Source: a virus
Direction: 5' to 3' (one strand)
DNA length: 62,459 bases
Virus record (IMG/VR): IMGVR_UViG_3300025864_000016
Coordinates: 1 to 62,459 of that record
The position numbers and the translations under genes are program-made. Of this stretch, positions 40,542-48,877 are shown piece after piece; within the stretch, counting starts at the first letter, position 1, and each line of letters opens with the position of its first letter. A model generated the notes under the pieces. That model saw nothing but the letters and a program-made list of their open reading frames with translations. It was not told the origin of the DNA and made no database searches.

Positions 40542-40578
40542 CATCATCTCCTTGTAATTCGCAGTGTGGAGGATACCA

Positions 40579-40755
40579 CTATATAGACAAGCGCGCGTCA
40601 GGACACGGCACCACGCAGGTGTCCTTGTCGTAGTCAGACAATGCCCGGCGATAATTCGGGCAGGTGCTACAACCAACGATACAACGATACAACTCATACG
40701 CGACCGCGTGCGGTATCGGCGCCGGGTGTGTTTGCGGGTACTGATCTTCTCTCAT
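40579..40755 (-). CDS. 58-residue Cys-rich protein, first gene of operon
   Basis: Starts MREDQY after GGGAGGATA. Four to five cysteines (C-x3-C-x2-C, then C-x3-C) suggest a zinc site. It is first after the promoter at 40801. Function unknown. Confidence 0.67.
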   Translation of the reverse strand: MREDQYPQTHPAPIPHAVAYELYRCIVGCSTCPNYRRALSDYDKDTCVVPCPDARLSI

Positions 40756-40800
40756 GATATCCTCCCTTTCCTCGTGCACAGGATTGTGCTTACAAGGTCT

Positions 40801-40829
40801 ATTATACAGATAGCGGATTAGCCTGTCAA
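40801..40829 (-). promoter_or_regulatory. Early promoter of 40.8-38.6 kb operon
   Basis: Minus strand: TTGACA (40824-40829), 17-base spacer, TATAAT (40801-40806), with ACTTAC upstream. This is a perfect consensus promoter. Confidence 0.93.
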
Positions 40830-41448
40830 GTAAGTAGTAGGAATATGATGTAGTATTTATCACACAATTGCAAAGTATTTTCCGAGGTAGCAATATGCAA
40901 GGATAAGATCATCATCATCATCATGCTGGTAGCAGGGAATTCACCCCGTCAATTCAACAGATAGGCGCAAAAGGTGTAAATCAAATTGACTCATATGTGA
41001 AAACAAGGCAAAAACACGGCATTGTCAAGCTAATACAGGGATATGACTAGTGGCAGAATAGCACTTGTGGCTTAGAAGGCCTTGCAGGTACCAACAAACG
41101 CATTTCCTGCAGCATGGTAGTGTAACTCATTTTCAACAGGGTAGCATTAACAGGGTATCATATAACGCAGCTGGTAGCTGGTAGCGTAACTCCCGATATC
41201 GCAGGTAGCAGGAGCTGGCAAAGAGCAGTCAAACAGCGGTTTGCATAGCGACGAATAGCAAACAAAGCGACGGCAACGAATACAAACAGACAGACGCGAA
41301 AAGATGTTCGTGAAAAACGGTTTATTTATTAACGATTCGAACGCGCGAAACGAAGTTACCACCTTGCCTAACATTTTTTTCAATTTTTCGCAAAACCAAC
41401 TTTTGTGATAGCACCTATTTGCCTTAAAAATTTTTTTAGATTTTTAAC
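40830..41448. other. Gene-free region between early and late transcription
   Basis: About 620 bases without a convincing gene separate the divergent early promoter (40801) and the plus promoter (41449). It holds six copies of GGTAGC on the plus strand (40886, 40928, 41140, 41173, 41180, 41204), a CAT/ATC triplet run near 40908-40925, an imperfect direct repeat ACGAATA(G)CAAACA near 41250-41290, and A/T tracts near 41370-41445. This fits a packaging, origin or control locus. Confidence 0.6.
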
Positions 41449-41477
41449 TTGACAAACAAACTTCTTTCTGTTATGAT
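41449..41477 (+). promoter_or_regulatory. Plus-strand promoter opening the rightward block
   Basis: TTGACA (41449-41454), 17-base spacer, TATGAT (41472-41477), with A/T tracts upstream that could act as an UP element. It drives the genes from 41498. Confidence 0.9.
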
Positions 41478-41497
41478 TCAATCGAAAGGGGGTGGAT

Positions 41498-41965
41498 ATG
41501 TGTAATCCATTAAAGAGACTGTTCACTGGTTGTAAGCAAAAACTTGGGTTTAACAGCTACGTCGCAAATGTCATCAGTGATAACTACAAGCAAGGCTTAA
41601 AAATCAAGTCGCTTGAGCATGACGTAACAACACTGCTTGCTGAGATAAAATCATTAAATGCTGATTTTCGAGAATGTGGTATTACTTCTTTGCGCGAGAG
41701 TGCTGACCGCTATCGCAACAAGTGCATGGAAATGGAACGTGCTTGCAAAGCTGGTACTTGTGAACGCATTACTCAATTGCAGGAGCGTTACGATACTTGT
41801 TCCACCCGACTGCGTGATGCAGAAGGGAAGCTAAAGGCTCCAGAAACCGAGTATGACAAAATCGAAGAGCTTACGGGTAACGAAATGGCGTGTGGTAATT
41901 CGGAAGTTATGGAATACATTGATGGCCTGCGCGAGAAATTGCTAAAGGCGGGTATTCCTGTATAA
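41498..41965 (+). CDS. Coiled-coil protein
   Basis: This 155-residue protein starts at the ATG after AAAGGGGGTGG. It is mostly coiled coil (about 35-130) with scattered cysteines. First gene of the rightward block. Function unknown. Confidence 0.72.
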   Translation: MCNPLKRLFTGCKQKLGFNSYVANVISDNYKQGLKIKSLEHDVTTLLAEIKSLNADFRECGITSLRESADRYRNKCMEMERACKAGTCERITQLQERYDTCSTRLRDAEGKLKAPETEYDKIEELTGNEMACGNSEVMEYIDGLREKLLKAGIPV

Positions 41966-42124
41966 ATACCCATTTCGCGTCAGGGTTGATTGTAAGCCCC
42001 AAGTTTCCGGTGGTTAGGCAATTCCTCTACTTCGGGTAACTTGTGGCGTGGCGGGCCTATTCTGTTGAATTGCGGGGGTATCCTGCACAGAGTTTGGATT
42101 GTATTATCCTTAAGGGGGATGATT

Positions 42125-42730
42125 ATGGCGAAATTAGAAAAAGAAGTGCCGTCGATTTTTGTCGGTTCACTTGAGGACTTCTTAAGCCTGATGAAGAGCG
42201 GTTTCAAGGACGTTGGCACAGAAGCCGACTTCCAGAAAGCCTGCGAAGTTGACGCAGATAGAATGTGCGATGAGTGTCTTTGTTGCAGTTGTTCCGAGAA
42301 GAGTATGTTAGAGTGCTGCAGAAATATATGCTTGGAGTGCGCAAAGCACACGGCCAGTTCTACAGAACATTGCACAAACTATAAACATATAGCCTGCGAC
42401 GAGTCTGAGGATGACGAACGTTGCATTGCTTGCGGCAACCTGCTTCCGGCCAGCGCGGAGACCTCGTACTGCTATATTTGCGTAAAGAACGGTGTGCGCG
42501 ACCGTATGGAGGCGCTTTACTGCGACAACGCGAAACTCGGTTCGCAACTTGAGATGGCAAACGCGAGGGTGAAAGAGTTGATGGGCGGACTTGATTGGGC
42601 AAGTAATTTGCTTGAGGACGCGGAAGCGATAATGGACAAACTCACTGCTAAAATCGAGAAACGAGATACTAAAATAGCAAAGCTTAAGAAGCGTCTTCGT
42701 GGGCAAGCGCCTACGGAGGTTGCGCTATGA
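42125..42730 (+). CDS. Cys-rich plus coiled-coil protein
   Basis: This 201-residue protein starts MAKLEKE after AAGGGGG. Residues 45-130 contain about sixteen cysteines in C-x2-C groups (CDEC-LCC-C; CC--ICLEC; C-x2-C; C-x2-C), a probable multi-zinc domain, followed by a long charged coiled coil with a basic end. The frame upstream of 42125 is not supported. Confidence 0.72.
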   Translation: MAKLEKEVPSIFVGSLEDFLSLMKSGFKDVGTEADFQKACEVDADRMCDECLCCSCSEKSMLECCRNICLECAKHTASSTEHCTNYKHIACDESEDDERCIACGNLLPASAETSYCYICVKNGVRDRMEALYCDNAKLGSQLEMANARVKELMGGLDWASNLLEDAEAIMDKLTAKIEKRDTKIAKLKKRLRGQAPTEVAL

Positions 42731-42963
42731 AGCTAACATCCGCATCAGTTACTCCCGGAGAATGGCAGTACCCAGGGGACGTGTCGTTTACTTTAGAAGT
42801 GGATAACCAAGAAGAAGCAGACGTAGCGAACGACCCGTCATTCCAGCAATTCGTTTGCGAAAAGATTATCGAGTTGTACAAAGCTGATTTGGATAAACAT
42901 TTCGGCAAAGGCAGTTTTACTAATCCAGATAAGCCATCATGGGATGGCTATCAGTGTAATTAG
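42727..42963 (+). CDS. Small acidic protein
   Basis: This 78-residue protein overlaps the previous gene by ATGA. It has a beta-rich start and an acidic helical second half. It is the last protein gene before the structured RNA region. Function unknown. Confidence 0.68.
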   Translation: MKLTSASVTPGEWQYPGDVSFTLEVDNQEEADVANDPSFQQFVCEKIIELYKADLDKHFGKGSFTNPDKPSWDGYQCN

Positions 42964-43060
42964 GGTGTCCGCTGTGTGCGGTCGGGTTTTGTCGCACCCG
43001 TCAAAAGCGAACGTCAGCCTCATGTGCCAAGTGTACAAGGAGATCGGGCGGGGTAGGTAC

Positions 43061-43089
43061 TTGACAAGTGCCCCGACTGCAGTTACAAT
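43061..43089 (+). promoter_or_regulatory. Promoter of structured RNA/tRNA transcript
   Basis: TTGACA (43061-43066), 17-base spacer, TACAAT (43084-43089), with a small palindrome ACTTG-A-CAAGT over the -35. No protein gene follows; the transcript would contain the stems described next and tRNA-Phe. Confidence 0.82.
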
Positions 43090-43094
43090 GTCGA

Positions 43095-43522
43095 TGTGGA
43101 TGAACGACGTGAAGCGGGGCGTAGCCCCAATGACACTGTCCTCCACAATTAGCGTGAGCGGGAACAGCTGCTGCGGTGCGCCGTATAGCACACGTTCTCA
43201 CTCACTGCCTGCTTTAGCACCGGAAACGATGGGCAGGCGAAAAGGTTTACCGTGTAGGTTTCAGTGACATCAATGTCACCAGATGGTTGGTGTAAGATTG
43301 CACGACACGGTAAACTTCTAAGGTTTTGGTAGCTGTGCCCGCCTGGCGAAACAACTACATAACATGCTTGGGGTCAGCGGTCAGTAACCGCGCCCGCCAG
43401 TGCGGGTGGTTCCTTGGGAACCTGCGGTGAAACTCCGCGCCCCTCGCCTCAAGTTTATTATCGAGGGGTAAAGGGTTCGGCCTGAGCTTCGGCCCCCGAA
43501 TCAAACACCCCTCAAAAGTTTC
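43095..43522 (+). ncRNA. Candidate large structured noncoding RNA
   Basis: Many long complementary arms lie here: TGTGGA/TCCACA (43095/43142), GGGGC/GCCCC around 43116-43128, a 12-position arm at 43154-43165 pairing with 43194-43205 (one mismatch), CAGGCG/CGCCTG (43234/43340) enclosing a perfect 11-bp stem 43245-43255/43305-43315 and GTGACA/TGTCAC (43264/43274), then GCGGT/ACCGC, CCCGC/GCGGG, GGTTCC/GGAACC and CCCCTCG/CGAGGGG (43440/43462). No frame with a good ribosome site covers it. A promoter precedes it and a tRNA follows, the setting of GOLLD/ROOL-type phage RNAs. Class not established. Confidence 0.7.
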
Positions 43523-43599
43523 GCATCTGTAGCTCAGCCCGGTAGAGCGTCGCGGTGAAAACGCGTAGGTCGCAGGTTCGATTCCTGCTGGATGCACCA
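43523..43599 (+). tRNA. tRNA-Phe (GAA) with encoded CCA
   Basis: The 77-base sequence folds as a cloverleaf: acceptor GCATCTG/TGGATGC (two G-U pairs), D-arm GCTC/GAGC with A14 and GG in the loop, anticodon loop GTGAAAA giving GAA, T-arm GCAGG-TTCGATT-CCTGC, and ACCA at the end. The first anticodon-stem pair is T-T, and position 32 is G where a pyrimidine is usual. It could supplement host Phe decoding or be a host-tRNA decoy. Confidence 0.92.
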
Positions 43600-43602
43600 A
43601 AA

Positions 43603-43631
43603 TTGACAATCCAACACATCCGTGTTATTGT
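43603..43631 (+). promoter_or_regulatory. Promoter upstream of methyltransferase
   Basis: TTGACA (43603-43608), 17-base spacer, TATTGT (43626-43631), starting four bases after the tRNA end. Confidence 0.7.
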
Positions 43632-43741
43632 CTAGCCAGCATAGGCCCGCCACCTCTGACATAAGTGCAAATAGCGGGTCTCTTTCTTTTCAATCGCGCC
43701 ACAGACACGCCAAACGCGCCAACTTTCTGAGGGGGAAGCGC

Positions 43742-44479
43742 ATGGAACTGAACCAGATTTACCACGGGGACTGCCTCGAACTAATGGCGGGTATACCGGA
43801 CGGTAGCGTTGATATGGTGCTTTGTGACCTCCCTTACGGAACTACCGCTTGCAAGTGGGATACCATCATACCGTTTGAGCCTCTCTGGGCGCACTACAAG
43901 CGCGTGATTAAGAAGAACGGGGCAATTGTGCTGACCGCAAGCCAGCCGTTCACAACAGAACTTATCGCAAGCAACTTCTCAATGTTCAAGTATGAATTAA
44001 TATGGGATAAGGGACGCGGGTTTGAACCACAATTAGCAAATATCCGACCGATGAAATCACACGAAAACATTATCGTATTTGGGCAAGGAAAACTTTTTTA
44101 TAATCCTCAAAAAACCCCGTGTGAACCATATACGATGAACCGCAAATCTTTGAACAAAAAAGATGGGGAAGGGCAAAATATTTTTGCATCTAAACCGCAA
44201 AGTAAAACCTATAATGAAAAGTTTCCTGTTTCCATACTTCGTGCTGGTTTTGAGCGCGGACTTCACCCAACCCAGAAGCCCGTCGCCCTGTTTGAATACC
44301 TGATTAGAACCTACACAAACGAAGGCGAAACGGTTTTGGATAATTGTTTGGGGTCAGGGACTACGGCGATAGCGGCAATTCGCACGGGGCGCAACTTTAT
44401 CGGTATGGAAAAAGACGATAAATACCACGCTATTGCCTGCGAGCGCGTCAGGCAGGAGCTTGAGCAACAGACACTTTAA
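43742..44479 (+). CDS. DNA methyltransferase, probable N6-adenine type
   Basis: This 245-residue protein starts MELNQIYHGD after AGGGGGAAG; the longer frame upstream is unsupported. The catalytic motif is DLPY (29-32), the cofactor motif D-N-C-L-G-S-G-T-T lies near 200, and HPTQKPVALFEYLI precedes it, as in beta-group enzymes. There is no restriction partner. It probably modifies phage DNA against host restriction. It is distinct from the enzyme at 12512. Confidence 0.93.
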   Translation: MELNQIYHGDCLELMAGIPDGSVDMVLCDLPYGTTACKWDTIIPFEPLWAHYKRVIKKNGAIVLTASQPFTTELIASNFSMFKYELIWDKGRGFEPQLANIRPMKSHENIIVFGQGKLFYNPQKTPCEPYTMNRKSLNKKDGEGQNIFASKPQSKTYNEKFPVSILRAGFERGLHPTQKPVALFEYLIRTYTNEGETVLDNCLGSGTTAIAAIRTGRNFIGMEKDDKYHAIACERVRQELEQQTL

Positions 44480-44488
44480 GGGGACACT

Positions 44489-44800
44489 ATGCCTTATACC
44501 CGCAAAGAATACGACAAACTGATTGCGAACCTCAGTACCCTCGCGCTGGTAACAGGTGCGACTGCGGTTAGTGAGGAACTCCTGTTTGCTGCTACACAGT
44601 TGTCGCTGCACGCCCCGTTTAAGACGCCCGAAGAAGTGGCGCATTATGCCTTCAACCATAGAAGCAAGGGGGAAGCAGACGTGTATAGTCCTTACTACAA
44701 CGATGTTGTAATACCGGCATTTGCTGTCATCTCGCGTGAGATCGACGCCTGCTACCCGACGTTCGCGACCGACTGCCAGGATAACCTGCACTTCACTTGA
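44489..44800 (+). CDS. Small hypothetical protein
   Basis: This 103-residue helical protein has AAGGGGAC upstream and starts nine bases after the methyltransferase. Function unknown. Confidence 0.7.
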   Translation: MPYTRKEYDKLIANLSTLALVTGATAVSEELLFAATQLSLHAPFKTPEEVAHYAFNHRSKGEADVYSPYYNDVVIPAFAVISREIDACYPTFATDCQDNLHFT

Positions 44801-44846
44801 CAAACTTCACCTCCTGATTTATTATTAGCGAAAGGGGGAAGAATTT

Positions 44847-45224
44847 ATGGCAAAGAAACTGAAATGTTCCGACGTGTTCGACGTGCCGACCGCAACCGTG
44901 AGACGCGCATTGCAGGATGCACCTGCTGCTAACTACGTTTTCCAAGAGGGTACGCAGATAGAACCGACGACAGCACCTATTATCTCGGTTTATCCGCATA
45001 GCGATTCTATCACCAGCAGTATTCCCATAGGCTCCGCCGTGAACCTTGGGGACTACAAGTGGCCGACGCTGCCGAAGGAAATGCCCGAAGGCGTGACGCG
45101 CAGGGAGATAGAAGTCGTACCAAGCTGGACGGCCATACGAGAAGCTATTGCAAAGATTGACGCCCTCGAAGCCCGTGTGACCGACCTCGAAAGGGCGCAG
45201 AAGGCACACGCGGTATACAAATAG
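44847..45224 (+). CDS. Hypothetical protein before terminase
   Basis: This 125-residue protein (GGGGGAAG upstream) has a mixed middle and a C-terminal coiled coil (IAKIDALEARVTDLERAQKA). It lies where a small terminase gene is often found, but no HTH of that family is visible. Copy C was inserted right after it. Confidence 0.68.
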   Translation: MAKKLKCSDVFDVPTATVRRALQDAPAANYVFQEGTQIEPTTAPIISVYPHSDSITSSIPIGSAVNLGDYKWPTLPKEMPEGVTRREIEVVPSWTAIREAIAKIDALEARVTDLERAQKAHAVYK

Positions 45225-45233
45225 GCCAGTATG

Positions 45234-45308
45234 TGCTATAATAAAATAGAAATGCCCCAGACATCGCGAAATGCCGGGGCGGTATGCAACCTGTAAAGGA
45301 GGAAGCAC
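45234..45308 (+). promoter_or_regulatory. Cassette leader C
   Basis: TGC-TATAAT (45234-45242), stem GCCCC/GGGGC (45254-45258 with 45276-45280), conserved spacer TATGCAACCTG, GGAGG (45298-45302), start TTG at 45309, 67 nt from the -10. Confidence 0.83.
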
Positions 45309-45995
45309 TTGAAAAGTATAACACGAGTCAAAGACGGAGTCAACTACAGCGTCCCAAACATTCCCATTGGAATGAAGTGGGGCAGGCTTACAGTGCAACA
45401 TCATGCACCAGAAAAGGTCAAAGGGCGATTGCGACATTTCTACATTTGCATTTGCGAGTGTGGAAAGACATGTCGTGTGGTCGGGGAATGTTTGATTTCT
45501 GGTCATACGATTTCATGCGGATGTTATCATGACGAAGTAAGGCTTGTTTGCACAACGACGCATGGCGACAGTCGGCCAGGCAGTAAGTACAAAAGACTAT
45601 TTGAGAGCTGGGGGGATATGATCCGGCGCTGCGAAAAAGAAAAGCGTAAGGATTATCACCATTACGGTGGTAGGGGAATTTTTGTCTGTAATGAGTGGAA
45701 AGATTATCAGACATTTAAAGATTGGGCACTGGCTAATGGGTATAATGAAAAACTATCGCTAGATAGAATTAACAACGACCTAGGCTATAGCCCAAGTAAT
45801 TGCAAATATTCAACAGCAAAACAACAGGCTAGAAATAGGCGTAACAATTATTTACTAACCGCTTTCGATGAAACTAAAAGTATCGCAGAGTGGGTAGAAG
45901 ATAGCCGATGTAGTGTAAACTACAGCACTGTACATGCCAGAGCGACAAGGCTCAAATGGCCCCACGAAAAAGCAATTACGGAACCCGGAAGGTAA
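45309..45995 (+). CDS. Homing-endonuclease-like protein, copy C (TTG start)
   Basis: This 228-residue family member starts at TTG six bases after GGAGG. It has CECGK, HTISCGCY, IRRCEK (CYN is lost), YGGRGIFVCNEW, LDRINND-GYSPSNCKY and FDETKSIAEW blocks. Several core positions differ (NCKY, FDETK), so it may have relaxed constraint. It lies between the 44847 gene and the large terminase and has its own promoter and terminator. Confidence 0.86.
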   Translation: MKSITRVKDGVNYSVPNIPIGMKWGRLTVQHHAPEKVKGRLRHFYICICECGKTCRVVGECLISGHTISCGCYHDEVRLVCTTTHGDSRPGSKYKRLFESWGDMIRRCEKEKRKDYHHYGGRGIFVCNEWKDYQTFKDWALANGYNEKLSLDRINNDLGYSPSNCKYSTAKQQARNRRNNYLLTAFDETKSIAEWVEDSRCSVNYSTVHARATRLKWPHEKAITEPGR

Positions 45996-46020
45996 CTAAT
46001 TGCTCTATCATAAAAACCGA

Positions 46021-46051
46021 AAGACTCTCCTGTAAAGGGGGAGTCTTTTTT
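46021..46051 (+). terminator. Intrinsic terminator of cassette C
   Basis: AAGACTCTCC (46021-46030) pairs with GGGGAGTCTT (46038-46047) with one T-G pair, followed by a T-run to 46051. It lies just 20 bases before the terminase start. Confidence 0.9.
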
Positions 46052-46070
46052 ATACCGCAAAGGTGGCGCG

Positions 46071-47495
46071 ATGCTAAAAAACGTACCAAAGGGAACGCGA
46101 TCCGCCTTCGATGTATGCGTGGCAGATCTGATCAATGACCTCATCATGGAACCCGATAAGGGTTTAGAGCGATACAGGAATGACCCCGTCGGATTCGTGC
46201 GCGAAGTGCTAAATGAAGACCCGTGGGAGAAGCAAGAGGAAGTGTTAGAAGCCGTTAGGGACAATCGACGCGTGACGGTCAGAAGTTGTCACGGGGTGGG
46301 CAAGACAAAATGCGCTTCGTGGGTTGCTTTGTGGTTCTTACTAACACACCCCGATAGCTGCGTGATCAGTACTGCACCGACGTGGCAACAGGTTGAGCAA
46401 CTTTTGTGGAGAGAGATTAGGAATAGTCATGCAAAAAGTAAAATCCCCTTGCCTGGGCAACCATTAACAACAAAGTACGAAATCAATGATAAATGGTTCG
46501 CTTTGGGGCTATCAACAGACAAACCTGAGCGTTTCCAGGGTTTCCATTCTTCCAGTGGAGACATTCTCCTAATCTGCGACGAGGCATCAGGTATTGACCA
46601 AGCCATATATGACGCGGCAGAAGGGTTTCTCGCGAGTGCTGGTGCAAGAATATTGTTAATAGGAAACCCCACACAGATGTCGGGCGAATTTTATTCGAGT
46701 TTTAAAACGTCTATCTATCACAAAATTCATATTTCTGCCTTTGATTCCCCTAATCTTACTCATGGGCAGGTTGTCAGAAAGTACCTCATTACCAAGGAAT
46801 GGGTTGATGAGAAGCGTGTCAAATGGACTGAAGAGTCACCGCTATGGTCGTCAAGGGTACTAGGGGACTTTCCAGAGCAATCAGAAGACACCCTCATACC
46901 TTTGGCGTGGATTGAAGCAGCCATAGCGCGTTACCCAAGTACGGAACGCTCAACCAACGCTCCTTTCCTCGGTTGTGACATAGCCCGGTTTGGTTCAGAC
47001 AGTACCGTTATCTGGTCAGTTTGGGGCAATCGCGCTGAATTGTACGCGCAGATTCGCAAGCAGGACACAATGGAAGTGGCCGGTGCAATCACTAATGCCA
47101 TCAAAGAGACAAGTGCCGCATATGCGAATGTTGACGTGTGCGGGCTTGGGGCTGGTGTTTATGACCGGCTCAAGGAAATGAATCAGCCTGCCATTGACTT
47201 GAACGCGGCGGGCAAGCCTGTTGACACTGAGCGGTTCGTGAATAATAGGGCCGAGTGGTATTGGAACCTGCGAGAGCGCTTCCAATCGGGTGACATTGCA
47301 ATTCCCGACAACGAAGAGCTGGCCGCGCAACTCACTGGCCTAAAGTACAAATTTGATTCACGCGGTAGATACCTCATCGAGAGTAAAGAAGAGATGAAAA
47401 AGCGTGGGATGTCCTCACCCGACCTTGCAGATGCGCTGATGTTGGCGTTCGCTCAGCAGCGTCCCCCGCAAGAAATTGGCGCAATGCTAGTTTAA
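46071..47495 (+). CDS. terL: Terminase large subunit
   Basis: This 474-residue protein has the packaging ATPase Walker A S-C-H-G-V-G-K-T at about 72-79, Walker B ILLICDEASG at about 165-172, and a C-terminal RNase H-like nuclease with the first Asp in GCDIARFGSD (about 303) and a later Asp in PDLADALMLA. It drives DNA into the procapsid and cuts concatemers. Start follows AAAGGTGG. Confidence 0.95.
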   Translation: MLKNVPKGTRSAFDVCVADLINDLIMEPDKGLERYRNDPVGFVREVLNEDPWEKQEEVLEAVRDNRRVTVRSCHGVGKTKCASWVALWFLLTHPDSCVISTAPTWQQVEQLLWREIRNSHAKSKIPLPGQPLTTKYEINDKWFALGLSTDKPERFQGFHSSSGDILLICDEASGIDQAIYDAAEGFLASAGARILLIGNPTQMSGEFYSSFKTSIYHKIHISAFDSPNLTHGQVVRKYLITKEWVDEKRVKWTEESPLWSSRVLGDFPEQSEDTLIPLAWIEAAIARYPSTERSTNAPFLGCDIARFGSDSTVIWSVWGNRAELYAQIRKQDTMEVAGAITNAIKETSAAYANVDVCGLGAGVYDRLKEMNQPAIDLNAAGKPVDTERFVNNRAEWYWNLRERFQSGDIAIPDNEELAAQLTGLKYKFDSRGRYLIESKEEMKKRGMSSPDLADALMLAFAQQRPPQEIGAMLV

Positions 47496-47506
47496 CGGAG
47501 AAACAT

Positions 47507-48877
47507 ATGCAGAAATTAACACTTGGCCAGAGGGTGAAGCAATTCCTCTTTGGCGCTACGCCGTCTCCGTTCAGCGCTTTGTGCAACGTCGGAGACCCGC
47601 TTTGGAAGACTACTGACTACATCACGGCCTCGCGTGAGGCGTACATGGCGAACTGGGTAGTGCTGTCGTGCATTCAGAAGAAAGCCGCGCCCGTGGCCGC
47701 TGTTCCTTGGTACTGTTATACACCTGAGCAGGGCGATAACGGTAAATGGTTAGAGAAGCGCGTGTCCGTTCCAGAAATTGAGGATATGTTCCTCTTTGTG
47801 AATGATAATGATAGCTGGTTGCAGTTTATAACCGCTACCATTGCCAGTCTCGACCTTGGGGGCAAGGCGTACTGGCGCAGTATTGAACCAAAACAAGAAC
47901 TTGAGTGCCTTTACGTGCATGAAACCACGCCGCGTTTTGATGATGGTCAGCGTGCGATAATTGGATACGAACACACAAGCAGTTATGGGGGTGTGCCGAC
48001 GTTCCTAAGTGCAGAAGAAGTGCGCTACATTCGCAACTGGCACCCGTTGGACAAATGGGGTGGGTTAGCCGCAATTCAAGCCGCCGCCAAGCATGTAGAT
48101 ATTGCTAATGCTGGTGCTGGCTGGAATCTAGCGTTACTGCAAAACTCCGCCCGGCCAGGTGGTATTCTCTCAACAGACGCTACCCCTACACCCGAACAAC
48201 GTGAAGACGTGTTAAAAGCAGTTGAGGCCCGTTCTGGCGCAGCCAATCAAGGCAAAAGCCTGTTTGTGTGGGGTGGTATTAAATATGACCGCGATACCAT
48301 GACTCCTACCGATATGGCGTGGGGTGAGCTGGACGTTCGTGCAGCCTTGGCTATATGCAATGTCCTAGGTGTCCCTGCGCAAAAACTGAATATTCCCGGT
48401 TCGGAACAGTACGCGAATAAGGAACAGAGCGAAGAGAGCTTTGTTACTGATAGTATATTGCCTGTTTTGACTAGGGTTCAAAGACACTTGCAGCATTGGC
48501 AAATTCCCAAGATGCTTGCTAAGCCAATGATGAGTCATTATCCGCCAAACTTACGGATAGCATTTGACACAGAAGCTATCAGCGCGTTGCAGGAAGATAG
48601 AGACGCACTTTACGCCCGCACTATCGAGGCCGTAGACAAGGGAATTATCACCCTTCAGCAGGCTTGTGACACACTCGGCTACGATTGGGATGAGATTGGC
48701 ACCCGCCTTGTGGACGGCGACCGCCAAACACTCGAAACTGTGCTGAATGAAGTCTCGCAACCAGACAAAACAGGGGCAAGCCGCGTTGTGGTAGCCCCCG
48801 GAAGTGTTCCCGATAATAATAAGCCAGCAGTAGCAGAGGAGGCAACTAATGCCACAGCAAACAATACTCAAAAATAG
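47507..48877 (+). CDS. Portal protein, HK97 type
   Basis: This 456-residue protein follows the terminase by 11 bases. It matches HK97-like portals: W-L-SCIQKKA at the start, RYIRNWHPLDKWGGL, a helical stem and P-Q-K-L-N-IP-GSEQYANKEQSEESF near 300. It forms the 12-subunit channel for DNA entry. Its end overlaps the protease gene by 29 bases. Confidence 0.93.
   Translation: MQKLTLGQRVKQFLFGATPSPFSALCNVGDPLWKTTDYITASREAYMANWVVLSCIQKKAAPVAAVPWYCYTPEQGDNGKWLEKRVSVPEIEDMFLFVNDNDSWLQFITATIASLDLGGKAYWRSIEPKQELECLYVHETTPRFDDGQRAIIGYEHTSSYGGVPTFLSAEEVRYIRNWHPLDKWGGLAAIQAAAKHVDIANAGAGWNLALLQNSARPGGILSTDATPTPEQREDVLKAVEARSGAANQGKSLFVWGGIKYDRDTMTPTDMAWGELDVRAALAICNVLGVPAQKLNIPGSEQYANKEQSEESFVTDSILPVLTRVQRHLQHWQIPKMLAKPMMSHYPPNLRIAFDTEAISALQEDRDALYARTIEAVDKGIITLQQACDTLGYDWDEIGTRLVDGDRQTLETVLNEVSQPDKTGASRVVVAPGSVPDNNKPAVAEEATNATANNTQK

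Noticed and set aside
40908-40925. ATC/CAT triplet run considered as a CRISPR or tag-like repeat
   Set aside because: It is a short simple repeat with no spacers; no CRISPR array was seen anywhere.
41147-41383. 78-residue minus frame in the gene-free region
   Set aside because: No ribosome site, low-complexity translation, and it lies across the GGTAGC repeats.
42944-43267. 107-residue plus frame in the structured RNA region
   Set aside because: No ribosome site, overlaps the end of the previous gene and the promoter, and the composition follows the stems rather than a protein pattern.
43355-43609. 84-residue minus-strand frame over the tRNA
   Set aside because: The N-terminal HPAGIEPATYAFSPRRS-type text is the familiar false translation of antisense tRNA sequence; it has no RBS.
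45284-45532. 82-codon frame beginning in leader C
   Set aside because: It is the leader micro-ORF reading on out of phase through copy C, with no ribosome site and an unnatural composition.
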